From: Rhodoferax sp.
GTDB lineage: Bacteria; Pseudomonadota; Gammaproteobacteria; Burkholderiales; Burkholderiaceae_C
Assembly (NCBI GenBank): GCA_013791765.1
Contig: VMTC01000039.1
Location: forward strand, 1-46,515
Direction: 5' to 3'
DNA length: 46,515 bases
This document shows, one piece after another, positions 34,118 to 43,231 of this stretch. Under the pieces are notes generated by a model. That model was not told the origin of the DNA. It did no database searches and saw only the letters and a list, made by a program, of their open reading frames with translations. Every line of letters starts with the position of its first letter. The first letter of the stretch is position 1. The position numbers were made by a program, and so were the translations under genes.

Positions 34118-34142
34118 CAAAGCAAAAAAGATTTGATGTGCA

Positions 34143-34148
34143 TATAAT
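34143..34148 (+). promoter_or_regulatory. -10 element of the cytochrome c/apbE transcript
   Basis: TATAAT is a perfect -10 hexamer with no good -35 in front; instead the FNR-type box stands there. This is the usual arrangement of a class II activator-dependent promoter. Transcription would start near 34155. Confidence 0.55.
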
Positions 34149-34151
34149 ACA

Positions 34152-34164
34152 TCTTTAACTTGTC
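34152..34164 (+). repeat. Upstream direct repeat, copy B
   Basis: TCTTTAACTTGTC matches copy A at 12 of 13 bases. It overlaps the predicted start of transcription for the cytochrome gene. Confidence 0.35.
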
Positions 34165-34241
34165 GGGTTTTTTTCCTGACTAAGAAAAAGTTCAAAAGAT
34201 TCCTTCACAATAATCCTCATTCTATTTTTCTGAGATAAACC

Positions 34242-34646
34242 ATGAATAAAACCACCCTCTTGTTGGCTTCCTTGAGCTTGGCGCTGCTGTCCGCCTGCGG
34301 ACAAAAAGACACTCCTGCGCCCGCTGGCGAACCGGCCCCCGTTGCTGCGCCAGCACCGGCGCCAGCGCCTGCGGCACCGGTCGTGGCCGAAAACACGGTC
34401 GGCAAATCGGTCTATGGCAAGGTCTGTGCCATGTGCCACGCGGTTGGCGCGGCGGGTGCGCCCAAGCCGGGCGACAAGACTGACTGGGCCCCACGCATCG
34501 CCCAAGGCAACGACACGCTGTATAAGCACGCGATTGAGGGCTTTACCGGCGCCAAAGGCATGATGCCCGCGCGCGGTGCCAATGCCACGCTGAGCGATGA
34601 CGAAGTCAAGGCCGCCGTCGATTACATGGCAGATCAGGCGCGCTGA
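34242..34646 (+). CDS. Lipoprotein cytochrome c (c5-like), likely nos-associated
   Basis: The 134-residue precursor has a lipoprotein signal ending LLSAC (C19), a 25-residue Ala/Pro linker, and one c-type haem domain with CAMCH (62-66) and axial Met near 108 (MMPARG). It would be lipid-anchored in the periplasm. Its place opposite nosZ, under an FNR-type box and in front of apbE/nosX, suggests electron delivery to NosZ, which carries a similar lipobox and linker. This partner role is inferred. GAGATA serves as the ribosome binding site. Confidence 0.88.
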   Translation: MNKTTLLLASLSLALLSACGQKDTPAPAGEPAPVAAPAPAPAPAAPVVAENTVGKSVYGKVCAMCHAVGAAGAPKPGDKTDWAPRIAQGNDTLYKHAIEGFTGAKGMMPARGANATLSDDEVKAAVDYMADQAR

Positions 34647-34665
34647 CCCGTTTGAAGGCGTGATC

Positions 34666-35700
34666 ATGACTTCTCATACGCCTGATCGCATTCAACTCGG
34701 ACGGCGTCGGCTCGCCTTCGCCTTGCCGCTGCTGGCCTGCGGCTTGGTGGTGCCCTCGGTGCAGGCCAGGGCTGATGTTCATCAGACCGCGCAAATCTTG
34801 ATGGGCACACGGGTTGACCTGACGCTGCAGGGCAATGAAAGCGCCGCCTTGGTCGAGGCGGCAAAGGCGGCATTCACCGAGATGAACCGGTTGGCCGACA
34901 TGATGAGCCGCTACCGTGTGGCTAACGCACTTAACGCCATCAACCTGATGGCGGGTCTGCAACCGGTGCCGGTACCACCGGAGTTGCTGCGTGTGCTGTT
35001 GATGGCGCGCCAGGCGGGACAAGCCAGTGGCGGTGCTTTTGATGCCACGGTCGGGTCTTTGCGCGGCTGGGATTTCAGCCCCGAGCATCCGTCCATCCCC
35101 TCAAAGCAGCAGATCGCAGCGCAATTGCGGCTTGTTGATCAAAAGGCAGGCCTGGTCATCAATGAACATGCGGGCACGGCCTATCTGACCCAAAGAGGCA
35201 TGCTGTTGGATCTGGGCGGCGTCGCCAAACTGCCCATCCTTCAGGCGGGCCTGAGGCAACTGCAGAGCCGCGGTGTCGTTAACGCGATGATCAACGGCGG
35301 TGGCGACGTGCTGGCGATGGGCCGGTTGAATGGCCGCCCCTGGCGCGTGGGTCTGCGTGACCCGCGTCAACCCAGCCAATTGTTGGGTGCGGTGTCGTTG
35401 ACCCAGGGTTTTGTCGCGGCCTCCGGCGATTACGAACGTTTCTTGATGCAAGGTGGCAAGCGCTTGCATCACATTCTTGATCCCAAGACGGGCTACCCCA
35501 GCACCGGTCCCCACGGCGTGACCTTGATCAGCGAGCAACTCGAACTCATCAATGGGCTGGGCGCGGCCCTGATGGTGGCGGGCGGCGATGCGGGGCGAAG
35601 CCGCGTCGCCAACACGCCTGGACTCGACGCCTTGATCGTCGATGCTGACAGCAGCCTCTGGCTGTCGCCCGGCATGGCGCAGCGGCTCAAGCACGCCTGA
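34666..35700 (+). CDS. nosX: ApbE-family FMN transferase (NosX-like)
   Basis: The 344-residue product has a Tat-like signal (LGRRRLAFALPLLACGLVV). It has the ApbE fold with MGTRVDLTLQG, SGGAFDATVGSLRGWD, INGGGDVLAMG, SGDYERFLMQGGKRLHHILD and PKTGYP. ApbE proteins move FMN from FAD onto a Thr of the target; NosR has the acceptor motif SGATVT. The usual DLGGIAKGYAVD motif reads DLGGVAKLPILQ (182-193), losing the Gly and the Asp. ATG at 34666 starts 20 bases after the cytochrome gene. Confidence 0.88.
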   Translation: MTSHTPDRIQLGRRRLAFALPLLACGLVVPSVQARADVHQTAQILMGTRVDLTLQGNESAALVEAAKAAFTEMNRLADMMSRYRVANALNAINLMAGLQPVPVPPELLRVLLMARQAGQASGGAFDATVGSLRGWDFSPEHPSIPSKQQIAAQLRLVDQKAGLVINEHAGTAYLTQRGMLLDLGGVAKLPILQAGLRQLQSRGVVNAMINGGGDVLAMGRLNGRPWRVGLRDPRQPSQLLGAVSLTQGFVAASGDYERFLMQGGKRLHHILDPKTGYPSTGPHGVTLISEQLELINGLGAALMVAGGDAGRSRVANTPGLDALIVDADSSLWLSPGMAQRLKHA

Positions 35701-35829
35701 CGCGGCACGACAAACAGCCGAGCTGGGCGAGCCGGCAGTGCCCGGCACGGTCGGCAGGTGGGCTAAGGACATGCTGGCTGAGGGGGCGCCACCCCGGGCA
35801 CCCTTTGATGTGCTTGGCTTGGGGATTTG
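35701..35829. other. Convergent gap between nosX and EamA exporter
   Basis: It contains G+C-rich self-complementary sequence (GGGGGCGCCACCCCGGGC near 35783). No T run follows, so it is not a standard intrinsic terminator. Confidence 0.3.
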
Positions 35830-36780
35830 TCAGCGTCGCGATGACGACACTGCAATCCCACCGACGATCATGATGAACGCGAGCGCGTGGTACAGGTGCG
35901 GCACCTCGCCCAAGAACGCGCTCGACAACACCGCGGTGAATAGGGGCGTCAGGTTGACAAAAAATCCCGCGACCGAGGGTCCGACTCGGGTGACGCCAGC
36001 GCCGTAACAGCGGTAGGCCAGGACCGCCGGGCCGACGGCAATGAACAGCAGCGCGCCGACCAAAAGCCAACTCCATTGCAGCCGCCCCAAGCCCAAGGAC
36101 CACTCGGCGCCCGCAAACAAGCCCGACCAGACCAGACCAAATGCCACTTGCGCCAGCAAAAAGGCTGACCAGTCGCGCCGAATGTCGGGCGATTCGGTCG
36201 TGGGATGTGCCAGCATCCAGCTGTAATAAGCCCACGCCGCTGAAGCCAGCAAAATGTACAGGTCACCGGCGACCAGGCGCACCTGCAGCAAGACCTCAAG
36301 CTCGCCCCGGCTGAGCACCAGCAACACGCCGCTGATGGACAGCGCTGCCCCCAGCCATTGTTTGCCGGAAATGGGCATGCCAAAGAAAACACGACCAATC
36401 AGCAGCATCCACACCGGCGTGATCGAGCCCACCAGCGTCACGTTGATCGGGGCCGAGGTATTCAAGGCCAGATACAGCAGGGCGTTATAGCCGCCAATAC
36501 TGAGCAAGGACAGGCCGGCAAAGCGCTGCCAGCTCGGCCACAAGGCGCTTGAGCGGCGCAGCACCGGCGCTGCCAATGGCAGCAGCAGCATGAAAGCAAT
36601 GGCCCAGCGCAACAGGTTGAGCGTCATGGGCGAGGCCAATGGCGCCATCAGGCGTCCGACCACGGCGTTACCGGCCCACAGAATGGGCGGCAGCGTCAGC
36701 AGCACAATGGTGCTGGGCGTGAGCCGCGGATGTGTCAAGGCAGGGCCCGTTCTGAGACCAACAGAACGCCAACCAGCCAT
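35830..36780 (-). CDS. EamA/DMT-family exporter
   Basis: The 316-residue product has ten predicted membrane helices in two EamA repeats (about 25-150 and 165-310). The first repeat has ILWAGNAVVGRL and RWAIAFMLLLPLA, the second AWAYYSWML and LGEVPHLYHALAFIMIVGGI. Such proteins export amino acids or other metabolites from the cytoplasm; the substrate cannot be read from sequence. The start has no strong ribosome binding site and could lie some codons later. Confidence 0.88.
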   Translation of the reverse strand: MAGWRSVGLRTGPALTHPRLTPSTIVLLTLPPILWAGNAVVGRLMAPLASPMTLNLLRWAIAFMLLLPLAAPVLRRSSALWPSWQRFAGLSLLSIGGYNALLYLALNTSAPINVTLVGSITPVWMLLIGRVFFGMPISGKQWLGAALSISGVLLVLSRGELEVLLQVRLVAGDLYILLASAAWAYYSWMLAHPTTESPDIRRDWSAFLLAQVAFGLVWSGLFAGAEWSLGLGRLQWSWLLVGALLFIAVGPAVLAYRCYGAGVTRVGPSVAGFFVNLTPLFTAVLSSAFLGEVPHLYHALAFIMIVGGIAVSSSRR

Positions 36781-36985
36781 GCCAATGCCCGGCGCAGCAG
36801 GCGCGCCATCAAATGGGTGCAGAGTGACAAGGGAAGCTGTGACATGGCAGGCGAAGACAATGGCCCGATTTTGGCAGCAATTTGTCTGCGTTCATGGCCG
36901 ATGATGCCGGGTAAATGGCCTATCCGCCAGGCGTTCTCGATTCATGGCAACATGCTGGCGCCTACCTATTTTCCGGAGACCCGAT

Positions 36986-37981
36986 ATGAGCCCCATTCCT
37001 TCCCGCGCCGTCCGCATTGACCAACATGGCGGTCCCGAGCAACTCAAAATGGTGAACGTCACCGTGGGCGAGCCCGGCCCAGGTGAAATTCGCATCCGTC
37101 ATCACGCGGTCGGCCTGAACTTCATTGACGTTTACCAGCGCAGCGGCCTGTACGCCTTGCCGATGCCGTTGCAACTGGGCATGGAAGCGGCCGGCGTGGT
37201 GGAGGCGGTGGGCGCAGGTGTGACGCACCTCAAGGTGGGCGACCGCGCTGCTTACGCCTCGCAGCCGCCGGGCAGCTACTGCGACCTGCGGGTCATGCCG
37301 GCCAAGTGTGTGTGCCAGCTGCCCGATGCGATCTCTTTTGACACCGGCGCGGCCATGATGCTCAAGGGCTTGACGGCGCAGTACCTGCTCAAGCGCACCC
37401 AGCCCCAGGGTGGCCTGCAGGCCGGCGATTTTGTGCTGTTTCACGCTGCAGCCGGTGGCGTCGGCCTGGTCGCCTGCCAGTGGGCCAAAGCCATGGGCCT
37501 GCAACTGATCGGCACGGCGGGGTCGGATGCCAAATGCGCGCTGGCCAAGGCACATGGGGCCGCTTATGTCATCAACTACGCCACAGAAGACTTTTTGACG
37601 CGGGTGAAAGAAATCACCGCGGGCCAAGGCGTCAAGGTGGTGTACGACTCGGTCGGCAAAGACACCTGGGACAAGTCGCTCGATTGCCTGGCACCCTTTG
37701 GCTTGATGGCCAGCTTTGGCAATGCCTCGGGGCCGGTGGCGCCGTTTTCTCCCGCCATTCTGGGGACCAAAGGCTCGCTCTATGTCACGCGCCAGACCTT
37801 GTTCACCCACATTGCCACGCGGGAAAGCACGCAGGCCATGGCTGATGATCTGTTCGCCGCGGTGACTGGCGGCCACCTCAGCATCCGCATCGACCAGCGC
37901 TACAAGCTCGAAGACGTGCAGCAGGCGCACCGCGATCTGGAAGCGCGCAAGACCACCGGCTGCAGCATCTTGACGCTGTGA
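36986..37981 (+). CDS. qor: NADPH:quinone oxidoreductase (zeta-crystallin-like)
   Basis: The 331-residue product is a zinc-free medium-chain dehydrogenase. It begins AVRIDQHGGPEQLKMVNV, followed by NFIDVYQRSGLYALPMPLQL, the Rossmann motif AAAGGVGLVACQWAKAMG, and YDSVGKDTWDKSLDCLAPFG. Length and motifs match E. coli Qor (327). It reduces quinones one electron at a time with NADPH in the cytoplasm. ATG at 36986 has GGAGA upstream; an ATG at 36944 has none. Confidence 0.9.
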   Translation: MSPIPSRAVRIDQHGGPEQLKMVNVTVGEPGPGEIRIRHHAVGLNFIDVYQRSGLYALPMPLQLGMEAAGVVEAVGAGVTHLKVGDRAAYASQPPGSYCDLRVMPAKCVCQLPDAISFDTGAAMMLKGLTAQYLLKRTQPQGGLQAGDFVLFHAAAGGVGLVACQWAKAMGLQLIGTAGSDAKCALAKAHGAAYVINYATEDFLTRVKEITAGQGVKVVYDSVGKDTWDKSLDCLAPFGLMASFGNASGPVAPFSPAILGTKGSLYVTRQTLFTHIATRESTQAMADDLFAAVTGGHLSIRIDQRYKLEDVQQAHRDLEARKTTGCSILTL

Positions 37982-37989
37982 TGTTTTTT

Positions 37990-38048
37990 GGATAAAACGG
38001 GGCTCTAGCCCTCGTTGAATAAGCGTGGTGTGCTACTAAAAATAGAGT
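37990..38048 (+). repeat. Palindromic repeat, copy 6 (intergenic)
   Basis: GGGGCTCTAGCCCTCGTTGA is followed by ATAAGCGTGGTGTGCTACTA and AAAATAG. The GGGCTCTAGCCC block is perfect; the AGCTATT end is diverged. It fills the convergent gap between qor and lspA. Confidence 0.65.
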
Positions 38049-38071
38049 TAGGAGGCGTTGGACAAAGCCGA

Positions 38072-38581
38072 TCAGCGCTCGCGTCGCACGCGCAGCAGTT
38101 CGTCCAGGATCAGGCAGGCCGCGCCGATGGTGATGGCGCTGTCGGCCACGTTGAACGCCGGGAAATGCCATGTGCCCCAGTGAAAGTCCAGAAAGTCCAC
38201 CACGTAGCCATAGAGCACGCGGTCGATCACATTGCCCACGGCACCGCCCAGAATGCAGGCCATGGCAAAGGCAAACAGCTTTTGTCCGGAATGCGATTTG
38301 AGCAGCCACAAAATCAGGCCCGCGGCCAGCACGCCGATGACGGTAAAGAACCAGCGCTGCCAACCGCCCGCACCGGCCAGAAAGGAAAACGCCGCGCCGC
38401 TGTTATGCACCCGCACCACGTTGAAGAAGCTGGTGACGTAGGTGCTGTCACCCAGCTGGTAGAACCCCAGAATCATGACCTTGGTGAACTGGTCCGCCAT
38501 CAAGATGATGGTGGCCAGGCCCAGCCACTGCATCATGCTGGCCTGGCTGCTGGAGCCCATCGAGAAAGTGCGGCGCGCCAT
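38072..38581 (-). CDS. lspA: Lipoprotein signal peptidase II
   Basis: The 169-residue product has four membrane helices and the two catalytic aspartates in [15 protein letters not shown] and [11 protein letters not shown]. It also has ADQFTKVMI and [12 protein letters not shown]. It cleaves prolipoproteins at the inner membrane. The start ATG shares one base with the ileS stop (TGATG), so it is coupled to ileS, as in many proteobacteria. It would process NosL, the lipoprotein cytochrome and possibly NosZ encoded nearby. Confidence 0.95.
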   Translation of the reverse strand: MARRTFSMGSSSQASMMQWLGLATIILMADQFTKVMILGFYQLGDSTYVTSFFNVVRVHNSGAAFSFLAGAGGWQRWFFTVIGVLAAGLILWLLKSHSGQKLFAFAMACILGGAVGNVIDRVLYGYVVDFLDFHWGTWHFPAFNVADSAITIGAACLILDELLRVRRER

Positions 38582-41454
38582 CAGGCAAAGCCCCGCTCTT
38601 CGCCAACGCCGTACAGGTTGCTGATGCAGCGCCCGCACAGTGTCGGGTGGGTGTTGTCGTGGCCGATGTCGTCAACGTAATGCCAGCAGCGCTCACACTT
38701 TATGTCATTTGAGGCTCTAGCCCTTATGGATAGGGCGTCACCAGCTATTAATTCAATAGCTGACGTGATGAAGACGAATTTCAGGTCGCGGTCCAGGCTG
38801 AGCAGCAGCGCGTAATCGTCGGTCGTGACGGTGAGCGCCACGTTGGCTTGCAGTGATGAGCCGACCTGGCCCTCTGCGCGCAGGGTCTCGATCTCTTTGT
38901 TCACGGCGTCGCGCAGTTCGCGGATGCGCGTCCATTTGGCCAGCAAGGCAGCATCCAGCGCTGGTAGCGCCACGTAGCCGTCCATGAAGATCGATTCTTT
39001 CGTCGCCTGCGGCGTCTTGCCCGCCGCACCCAACACCGCCCACGCCTCTTCAGCGGTGAAGCTCAGGAACGGCGCCATCCAGCGCAGCATGGCATGCAGG
39101 ATCTGCCACAGCGCGGTCTGCGCGCTGCGCCGCGCGAGGGACTTGGGCGCGGTGGTGTACAGGCGGTCTTTCAGCACGTCGAGGTAAAACGAGCCCAGGT
39201 CTTCCGAGCAATAAATCTGCAGCTTGGCCACCACCGGGTGAAATTCATAGACCTCGTAATGCGCCAGGATATCCAACTGCAATTGGGCGGCGCGGCTCAG
39301 GGCGTAGCGGTCAATCTCCAACATCTGGTCCAGCGCAACGGCGTCCACAGCCGGGTCAAAGTCGCTCACATTGGCCAGCAGGAATTTGAGCGTGTTGCGG
39401 ATGCGGCGGTAGGTGTCGACCACGCGCGCCAGAATCTTGTCGTCCCCGGCAATGTCGCCCGAATAGTCGCTGGCGGCCACCCACAGGCGGATGATTTCGG
39501 CCCCTAACTTCTTCGAGGTTTCTTGCGGGTCCACGCCGTTGCCAGCGCTTTTGCTCATCTTGTGGCCCTTGCTGTCCACCGTGAAGCCGTGCGTCAGGAT
39601 ACCCTTGTAGGGCGCGCGGCCGTACATGGCGCAAGCGGTCAGCAGACTGGAATGGAACCAGCCGCGGTGCTGGTCGTGGCCTTCCAGATACAAGTCCGTT
39701 TCCGGTCCATCCGCATGGCCGGCGCCGGGGTGTGAACCCTTGAGCACGGTAGTGTGGGTGGTGCCGGAGTCAAACCAGACTTCCAGAATGTCGCTGCTCT
39801 TGGTATAGCTGGGTGCGTCAAGCGCACAGTCCACTTGGCCCAGGATTTCTTCGGTACTGGCCTTGCTCCAGGCCTCAATGCCACCGAGTTCCACCATGCT
39901 GGCGGCAATGTCCAGAATCTCCATGGTTTTGGGGTGCAAGTCGCCGCTGTCTTTGTGCAGAAAGAAGGGCAGCGGCACGCCCCAGCTGCGCTGTCTGGAA
40001 ATGCACCAGTCGGGCCGACCGGCAATCATGTCGCGTAGGCGGGTCTTGCCGTTTTCCGGGTAAAACGCGGTTTGCTCGATCGCGTCCAGCGCAATTTTGC
40101 GCAGGGATTGGGGCGCCTTGTCTTTAGTGAAAACCCCTTCGCCCTCGTCCATGCGAATGAACCATTGGGCCGCAGCGCGGTAGATCACCGGCGTCTTGTG
40201 GCGCCAGCAATGCGGGTAGCTGTGGGTGATGTTCTCGGTGGCGAACAGGCGACCGGCCTCACGCAGCGCATCGATGATGACGGGGCAGGCTTTCCAGATG
40301 TGCTGGTTTCCAAACAGGGGCAGCTCGGGCGCATAGACGCCGTTGCCCTGCACCGGGTTCAGGATGGCATCGATGGCCATGCCATGTGCCACGCAGCTGT
40401 TGAAATCCTCCACCCCATAGGCAGGTGACGAATGCACGATGCCGGTGCCGTCTTCGGCGCTGACGTACTCCGCCAGGTACACCGGGCTGAAGCGGTCATA
40501 ACCGGCATCGACGTGTGCCAGCGGATGCTTGAAGTTGATGCCGGCCAGGGCCTTGCCGTTGGCCGTGGCCAGCACCGTACCGGTCAGGCCAAAGCGTTCC
40601 AGGCATTTGGTCACCAGGTCTTGCGCCAGCACCAGCAGGCCGCGTTCGGTGTCGACCAGCGCGTAGGTCAATTCAGGGTGGGCGTTGAGTGCCTGGTTGG
40701 CGGGGATGGTCCAGGCAGTGGTGGTCCAGATGACGGCAAAGGCGTCTTTGGTCAGCGCATCCAGACCAAAGGCGGTGGCCAGCTTGGCCGGCTCGGCGCA
40801 CAAAAAACCCACATCCAATGTCTGCGACTTCTTGTCGGCGTATTCGATCTCGAATTCGGCCAAGCTGGAGCCGCAGTCAAAACACCAGTACACGGGTTTA
40901 AGGCCGCGGTAGACAAAGCCACGTTCCACCACACGTTTGAAAGCGCGGATTTCATCGGCTTCGTTTTTGAAGTCCATCGTGCGGTAGGGGTGGTCCCAGT
41001 CGCCCAGCACGCCCAGGCGCTTGAAGTCTTCGCGTTGCAGGTCAATTTGCTCGGTGGCGTAGGCACGGCTCTTGGCCTGCATGTCGTCACGCGCGAGCTT
41101 GCGGCCAAACTTCTTCTCGATCGCGTTCTCGATCGGCAGGCCGTGGCAGTCCCAGCCGGGAATGTAAGCGGCGTCCATGCCTTTGAGTTGGCGCGCCTTG
41201 ACGATCATGTCTTTCAGAATCTTGTTGACCGCGTGGCCCATGTGGATCTGGCCGTTGGCGTAGGGCGGGCCGTCGTGCAGCACAAATTTGGGCGCGCCGC
41301 AGCGCGCCGCGCGCAGCTTCTGGTAGACGCCTTGGTCTTCCCATTGCTTGACCCAGACCGGCTCGCGCTTGGGCAGGTCGCCGCGCATCGGGAACGGGGT
41401 GTCGGGCAGGTTCAGGGTGCTGCGGTAATCGGGCTTGGGGGTGTTGGTGGTCAT
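38581..41454 (-). CDS. ileS: Isoleucyl-tRNA synthetase
   Basis: The 957-residue class I synthetase has HMGH as its HIGH motif ([19 protein letters not shown]), the editing domain, [14 protein letters not shown] (KMSKS), and a C-terminal zinc motif CERCWHYV...CGRC. A palindromic repeat encodes residues about 898-918 ([20 protein letters not shown]) just before the zinc motif. ATG at 41454 aligns with the start of E. coli IleS; an earlier ATG at 41490 would overlap ribF. Confidence 0.97.
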   Translation of the reverse strand: MTTNTPKPDYRSTLNLPDTPFPMRGDLPKREPVWVKQWEDQGVYQKLRAARCGAPKFVLHDGPPYANGQIHMGHAVNKILKDMIVKARQLKGMDAAYIPGWDCHGLPIENAIEKKFGRKLARDDMQAKSRAYATEQIDLQREDFKRLGVLGDWDHPYRTMDFKNEADEIRAFKRVVERGFVYRGLKPVYWCFDCGSSLAEFEIEYADKKSQTLDVGFLCAEPAKLATAFGLDALTKDAFAVIWTTTAWTIPANQALNAHPELTYALVDTERGLLVLAQDLVTKCLERFGLTGTVLATANGKALAGINFKHPLAHVDAGYDRFSPVYLAEYVSAEDGTGIVHSSPAYGVEDFNSCVAHGMAIDAILNPVQGNGVYAPELPLFGNQHIWKACPVIIDALREAGRLFATENITHSYPHCWRHKTPVIYRAAAQWFIRMDEGEGVFTKDKAPQSLRKIALDAIEQTAFYPENGKTRLRDMIAGRPDWCISRQRSWGVPLPFFLHKDSGDLHPKTMEILDIAASMVELGGIEAWSKASTEEILGQVDCALDAPSYTKSSDILEVWFDSGTTHTTVLKGSHPGAGHADGPETDLYLEGHDQHRGWFHSSLLTACAMYGRAPYKGILTHGFTVDSKGHKMSKSAGNGVDPQETSKKLGAEIIRLWVAASDYSGDIAGDDKILARVVDTYRRIRNTLKFLLANVSDFDPAVDAVALDQMLEIDRYALSRAAQLQLDILAHYEVYEFHPVVAKLQIYCSEDLGSFYLDVLKDRLYTTAPKSLARRSAQTALWQILHAMLRWMAPFLSFTAEEAWAVLGAAGKTPQATKESIFMDGYVALPALDAALLAKWTRIRELRDAVNKEIETLRAEGQVGSSLQANVALTVTTDDYALLLSLDRDLKFVFITSAIELIAGDALSIRARASNDIKCERCWHYVDDIGHDNTHPTLCGRCISNLYGVGEERGFA
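38701..38763 (+). repeat. Palindromic repeat, copy 7 (in frame inside ileS; best copy)
   Basis: The plus strand reads TATGTCATTTGAGGCTCTAG, CCCTTATGGATAGGGCGTCA and CCAGCTATTAATTCAATAGC followed by TGACG. It contains two nested inverted repeats: GGCTCTAGCCC-type and AGCTATT...AATAGCT. This copy is used as the reference for the family in this window. Confidence 0.85.
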
Positions 41455-41461
41455 GGTGGCG

Positions 41462-42430
41462 CTATTTTGAAAAGTACGCTCGCGCATCAAGGCAATCCTG
41501 TCGGATGCCAGCGGTGAGGGCGTCCAGAGAGTCGTACTTCAGCTCGTCGTGCAGTTTATGGAGAAGTTCTACCCGGATAATTTTACCGTAGGCCCCCTCG
41601 GGGCCCAGGGCGTCGGGCCAGTCCAGGCAATGGGTTTCCAGCAGCACCCGGCCCCCATTTACATCGCGCGGGTCCAGTGACGGGCGAATGCCCATGTTCG
41701 CCACGCCCGCCAGCGGCGCCGGGCTCAGGCCATGTACGAGCACCACAAAAATGCCGCTGGCGGCAGGCTTCCAGTGGGCAAAGCGCAGGTTCAGGGTTCT
41801 GAAGCCCAAATCCCGCCCGAGTTTGCGGCCATGCACCACATGGCCCGAGATACGGTAGGGGCGCCCCAGCAGGCGCGCCACATCCTGCAAGCGGCCTTGG
41901 CCGAGCGCGTCGCGCACCGCCGAACTCGACACCCGCAGGCCATGCACCTCGTAGCTGTTCATGCGCGCCACGTCAAAGCCTTGGGCCATGCCGGCGGCAT
42001 CGAGCAGGGCGTAGTCGCCCGCGCGCTTGGCACCAAAGCGAAAGTCATCGCCCACCAGAACATACCTGGCGCCCAGTCCCTGGAGCAGCACCTCGTCGAT
42101 AAAGGCCTGCGGCGACAGCGCTGCCAGGCGCGCGTCAAAGGGCAGGATCACGGCCTGGTCAACGCCGCTCAAGGCCAGGTCGGCCAGTTTGTCGCGCAGG
42201 GTGCCAATGCGCGCTGGCGCCAATTCAGGTTTGTGGCTGGCGGCGGCAAAGTAGTCGCGGGGATGGGGCTCGAAGGTCATGGCGCAACTGGGCACGCCGC
42301 GTTGCTGGGCCTCGCCCTTGAGCAGCGCAAGCATGGCCTGGTGGCCGCGATGCACGCCGTCGAAATTGCCGATCGTCAGGGCGCAGGACTGGGCCACGTC
42401 GGGATGGTGAAAACCGCGGAAAACCTTCAT
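41462..42430 (-). CDS. ribF: Bifunctional riboflavin kinase/FMN adenylyltransferase
   Basis: The 322-residue product has the FAD synthetase domain (about 1-180) with [16 protein letters not shown] and [15 protein letters not shown]. The riboflavin kinase domain (about 185-310) has [20 protein letters not shown] and GVANMGIRP. It makes FMN and FAD in the cytoplasm, which the flavoenzymes of this region need. It ends 7 bases before the chosen ileS start, in the usual ribF-ileS-lspA order. Confidence 0.96.
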   Translation of the reverse strand: MKVFRGFHHPDVAQSCALTIGNFDGVHRGHQAMLALLKGEAQQRGVPSCAMTFEPHPRDYFAAASHKPELAPARIGTLRDKLADLALSGVDQAVILPFDARLAALSPQAFIDEVLLQGLGARYVLVGDDFRFGAKRAGDYALLDAAGMAQGFDVARMNSYEVHGLRVSSSAVRDALGQGRLQDVARLLGRPYRISGHVVHGRKLGRDLGFRTLNLRFAHWKPAASGIFVVLVHGLSPAPLAGVANMGIRPSLDPRDVNGGRVLLETHCLDWPDALGPEGAYGKIIRVELLHKLHDELKYDSLDALTAGIRQDCLDARAYFSK

Positions 42431-42436
42431 TGGGAC

Positions 42437-42478
42437 GTTATATTTTTAATAGCAACCTGCGCACATTGCTCAAGCGCT
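42437..42478 (-). repeat. Palindromic repeat, copy 8 (intergenic)
   Basis: The minus strand reads AGCGCTTGAGCAATGTGCGC and AGGTTGCTATTAAAAATATA. The GCTATTAAAAATA end and the CGCAGGT block match the family. It lies between the divergent ribF and HNH genes, where it must sit within or next to their promoters. Confidence 0.6.
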
Positions 42479-42595
42479 GGCAGTCGATTGGACACATAAA
42501 GAGGGTATATTGTGTCTCAGCGGCTCAGTCGGGATTTTTTGAGCTGCCAGCGACAGTTGCATTTCGTGTCAATGGATTTTTCCAGGAGGCGTGTT

Positions 42596-43153
42596 TTGAA
42601 AGTCTTGAAGCTGTCAGCCCAAGGGCTGCCCCAATCGTGGATTTCGCTGGAGCAGGCGGTGATTCATTACGCCGCCGCCGAAGTGCGCTGGGAAATGGGC
42701 GCGCAAGTGGCTGTGTTCCATGGGGGCCACAACGCTTTGAGCGGTGCGCAGTCCATCATCATGGTCAACAGCATCATTGGCACCAAGGGCGTGCCCAGCA
42801 TCAATCCATTCAAGCTCAAGCCGGGCCTGACCAACGCCAAGTTGTTTGCGCGGGATCGGCAGCTTTGCGCCTACTGTGGTGAACAGTTTGGTGAAGAAAT
42901 GCTGACGCGCGAGCACATCATCCCGTTCGCGCAAAACGGCATCGACACCTGGATGAATGTGGTCACCGCATGCCGCGCCTGTAACCACCGCAAGAGCCAC
43001 CGTACCCCTGAGCAGGCGGGCATGCCGCTGCTTTACACGCCCTATGTGCCCAGCCTCTGGGAAGATTTCATTCTGCGTAATCACCGCATTTTGGCTGATC
43101 AGATGGAGTTTTTGATGGCACACGTGCCCAAATCCTCGCGGCTGCTGGTCTGA
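42596..43153 (+). CDS. HNH endonuclease-domain protein
   Basis: The 185-residue product has an N-terminal region (LKLSAQGLPQSWISLEQAV) and an HNH domain (about 105-155). The domain has a zinc pair CAYCG, then LTREHIIPFAQNGID, and NVVTACRACNHRKSHRTPEQ. TTG at 42596 is chosen because AGGAGG stands six bases before it; GTG at 42512 is a weaker option. Single HNH proteins of this type are common beside housekeeping genes in betaproteobacteria; their role is not known. Confidence 0.82.
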   Translation: MKVLKLSAQGLPQSWISLEQAVIHYAAAEVRWEMGAQVAVFHGGHNALSGAQSIIMVNSIIGTKGVPSINPFKLKPGLTNAKLFARDRQLCAYCGEQFGEEMLTREHIIPFAQNGIDTWMNVVTACRACNHRKSHRTPEQAGMPLLYTPYVPSLWEDFILRNHRILADQMEFLMAHVPKSSRLLV

Positions 43154-43231
43154 GGCCTTGGCCGGTCTTTGGTTGTGTACCTTGGGCTTCGGACCTTATC
43201 GATCAGGCCTCAGCCTGACAGGGAGGAATAT

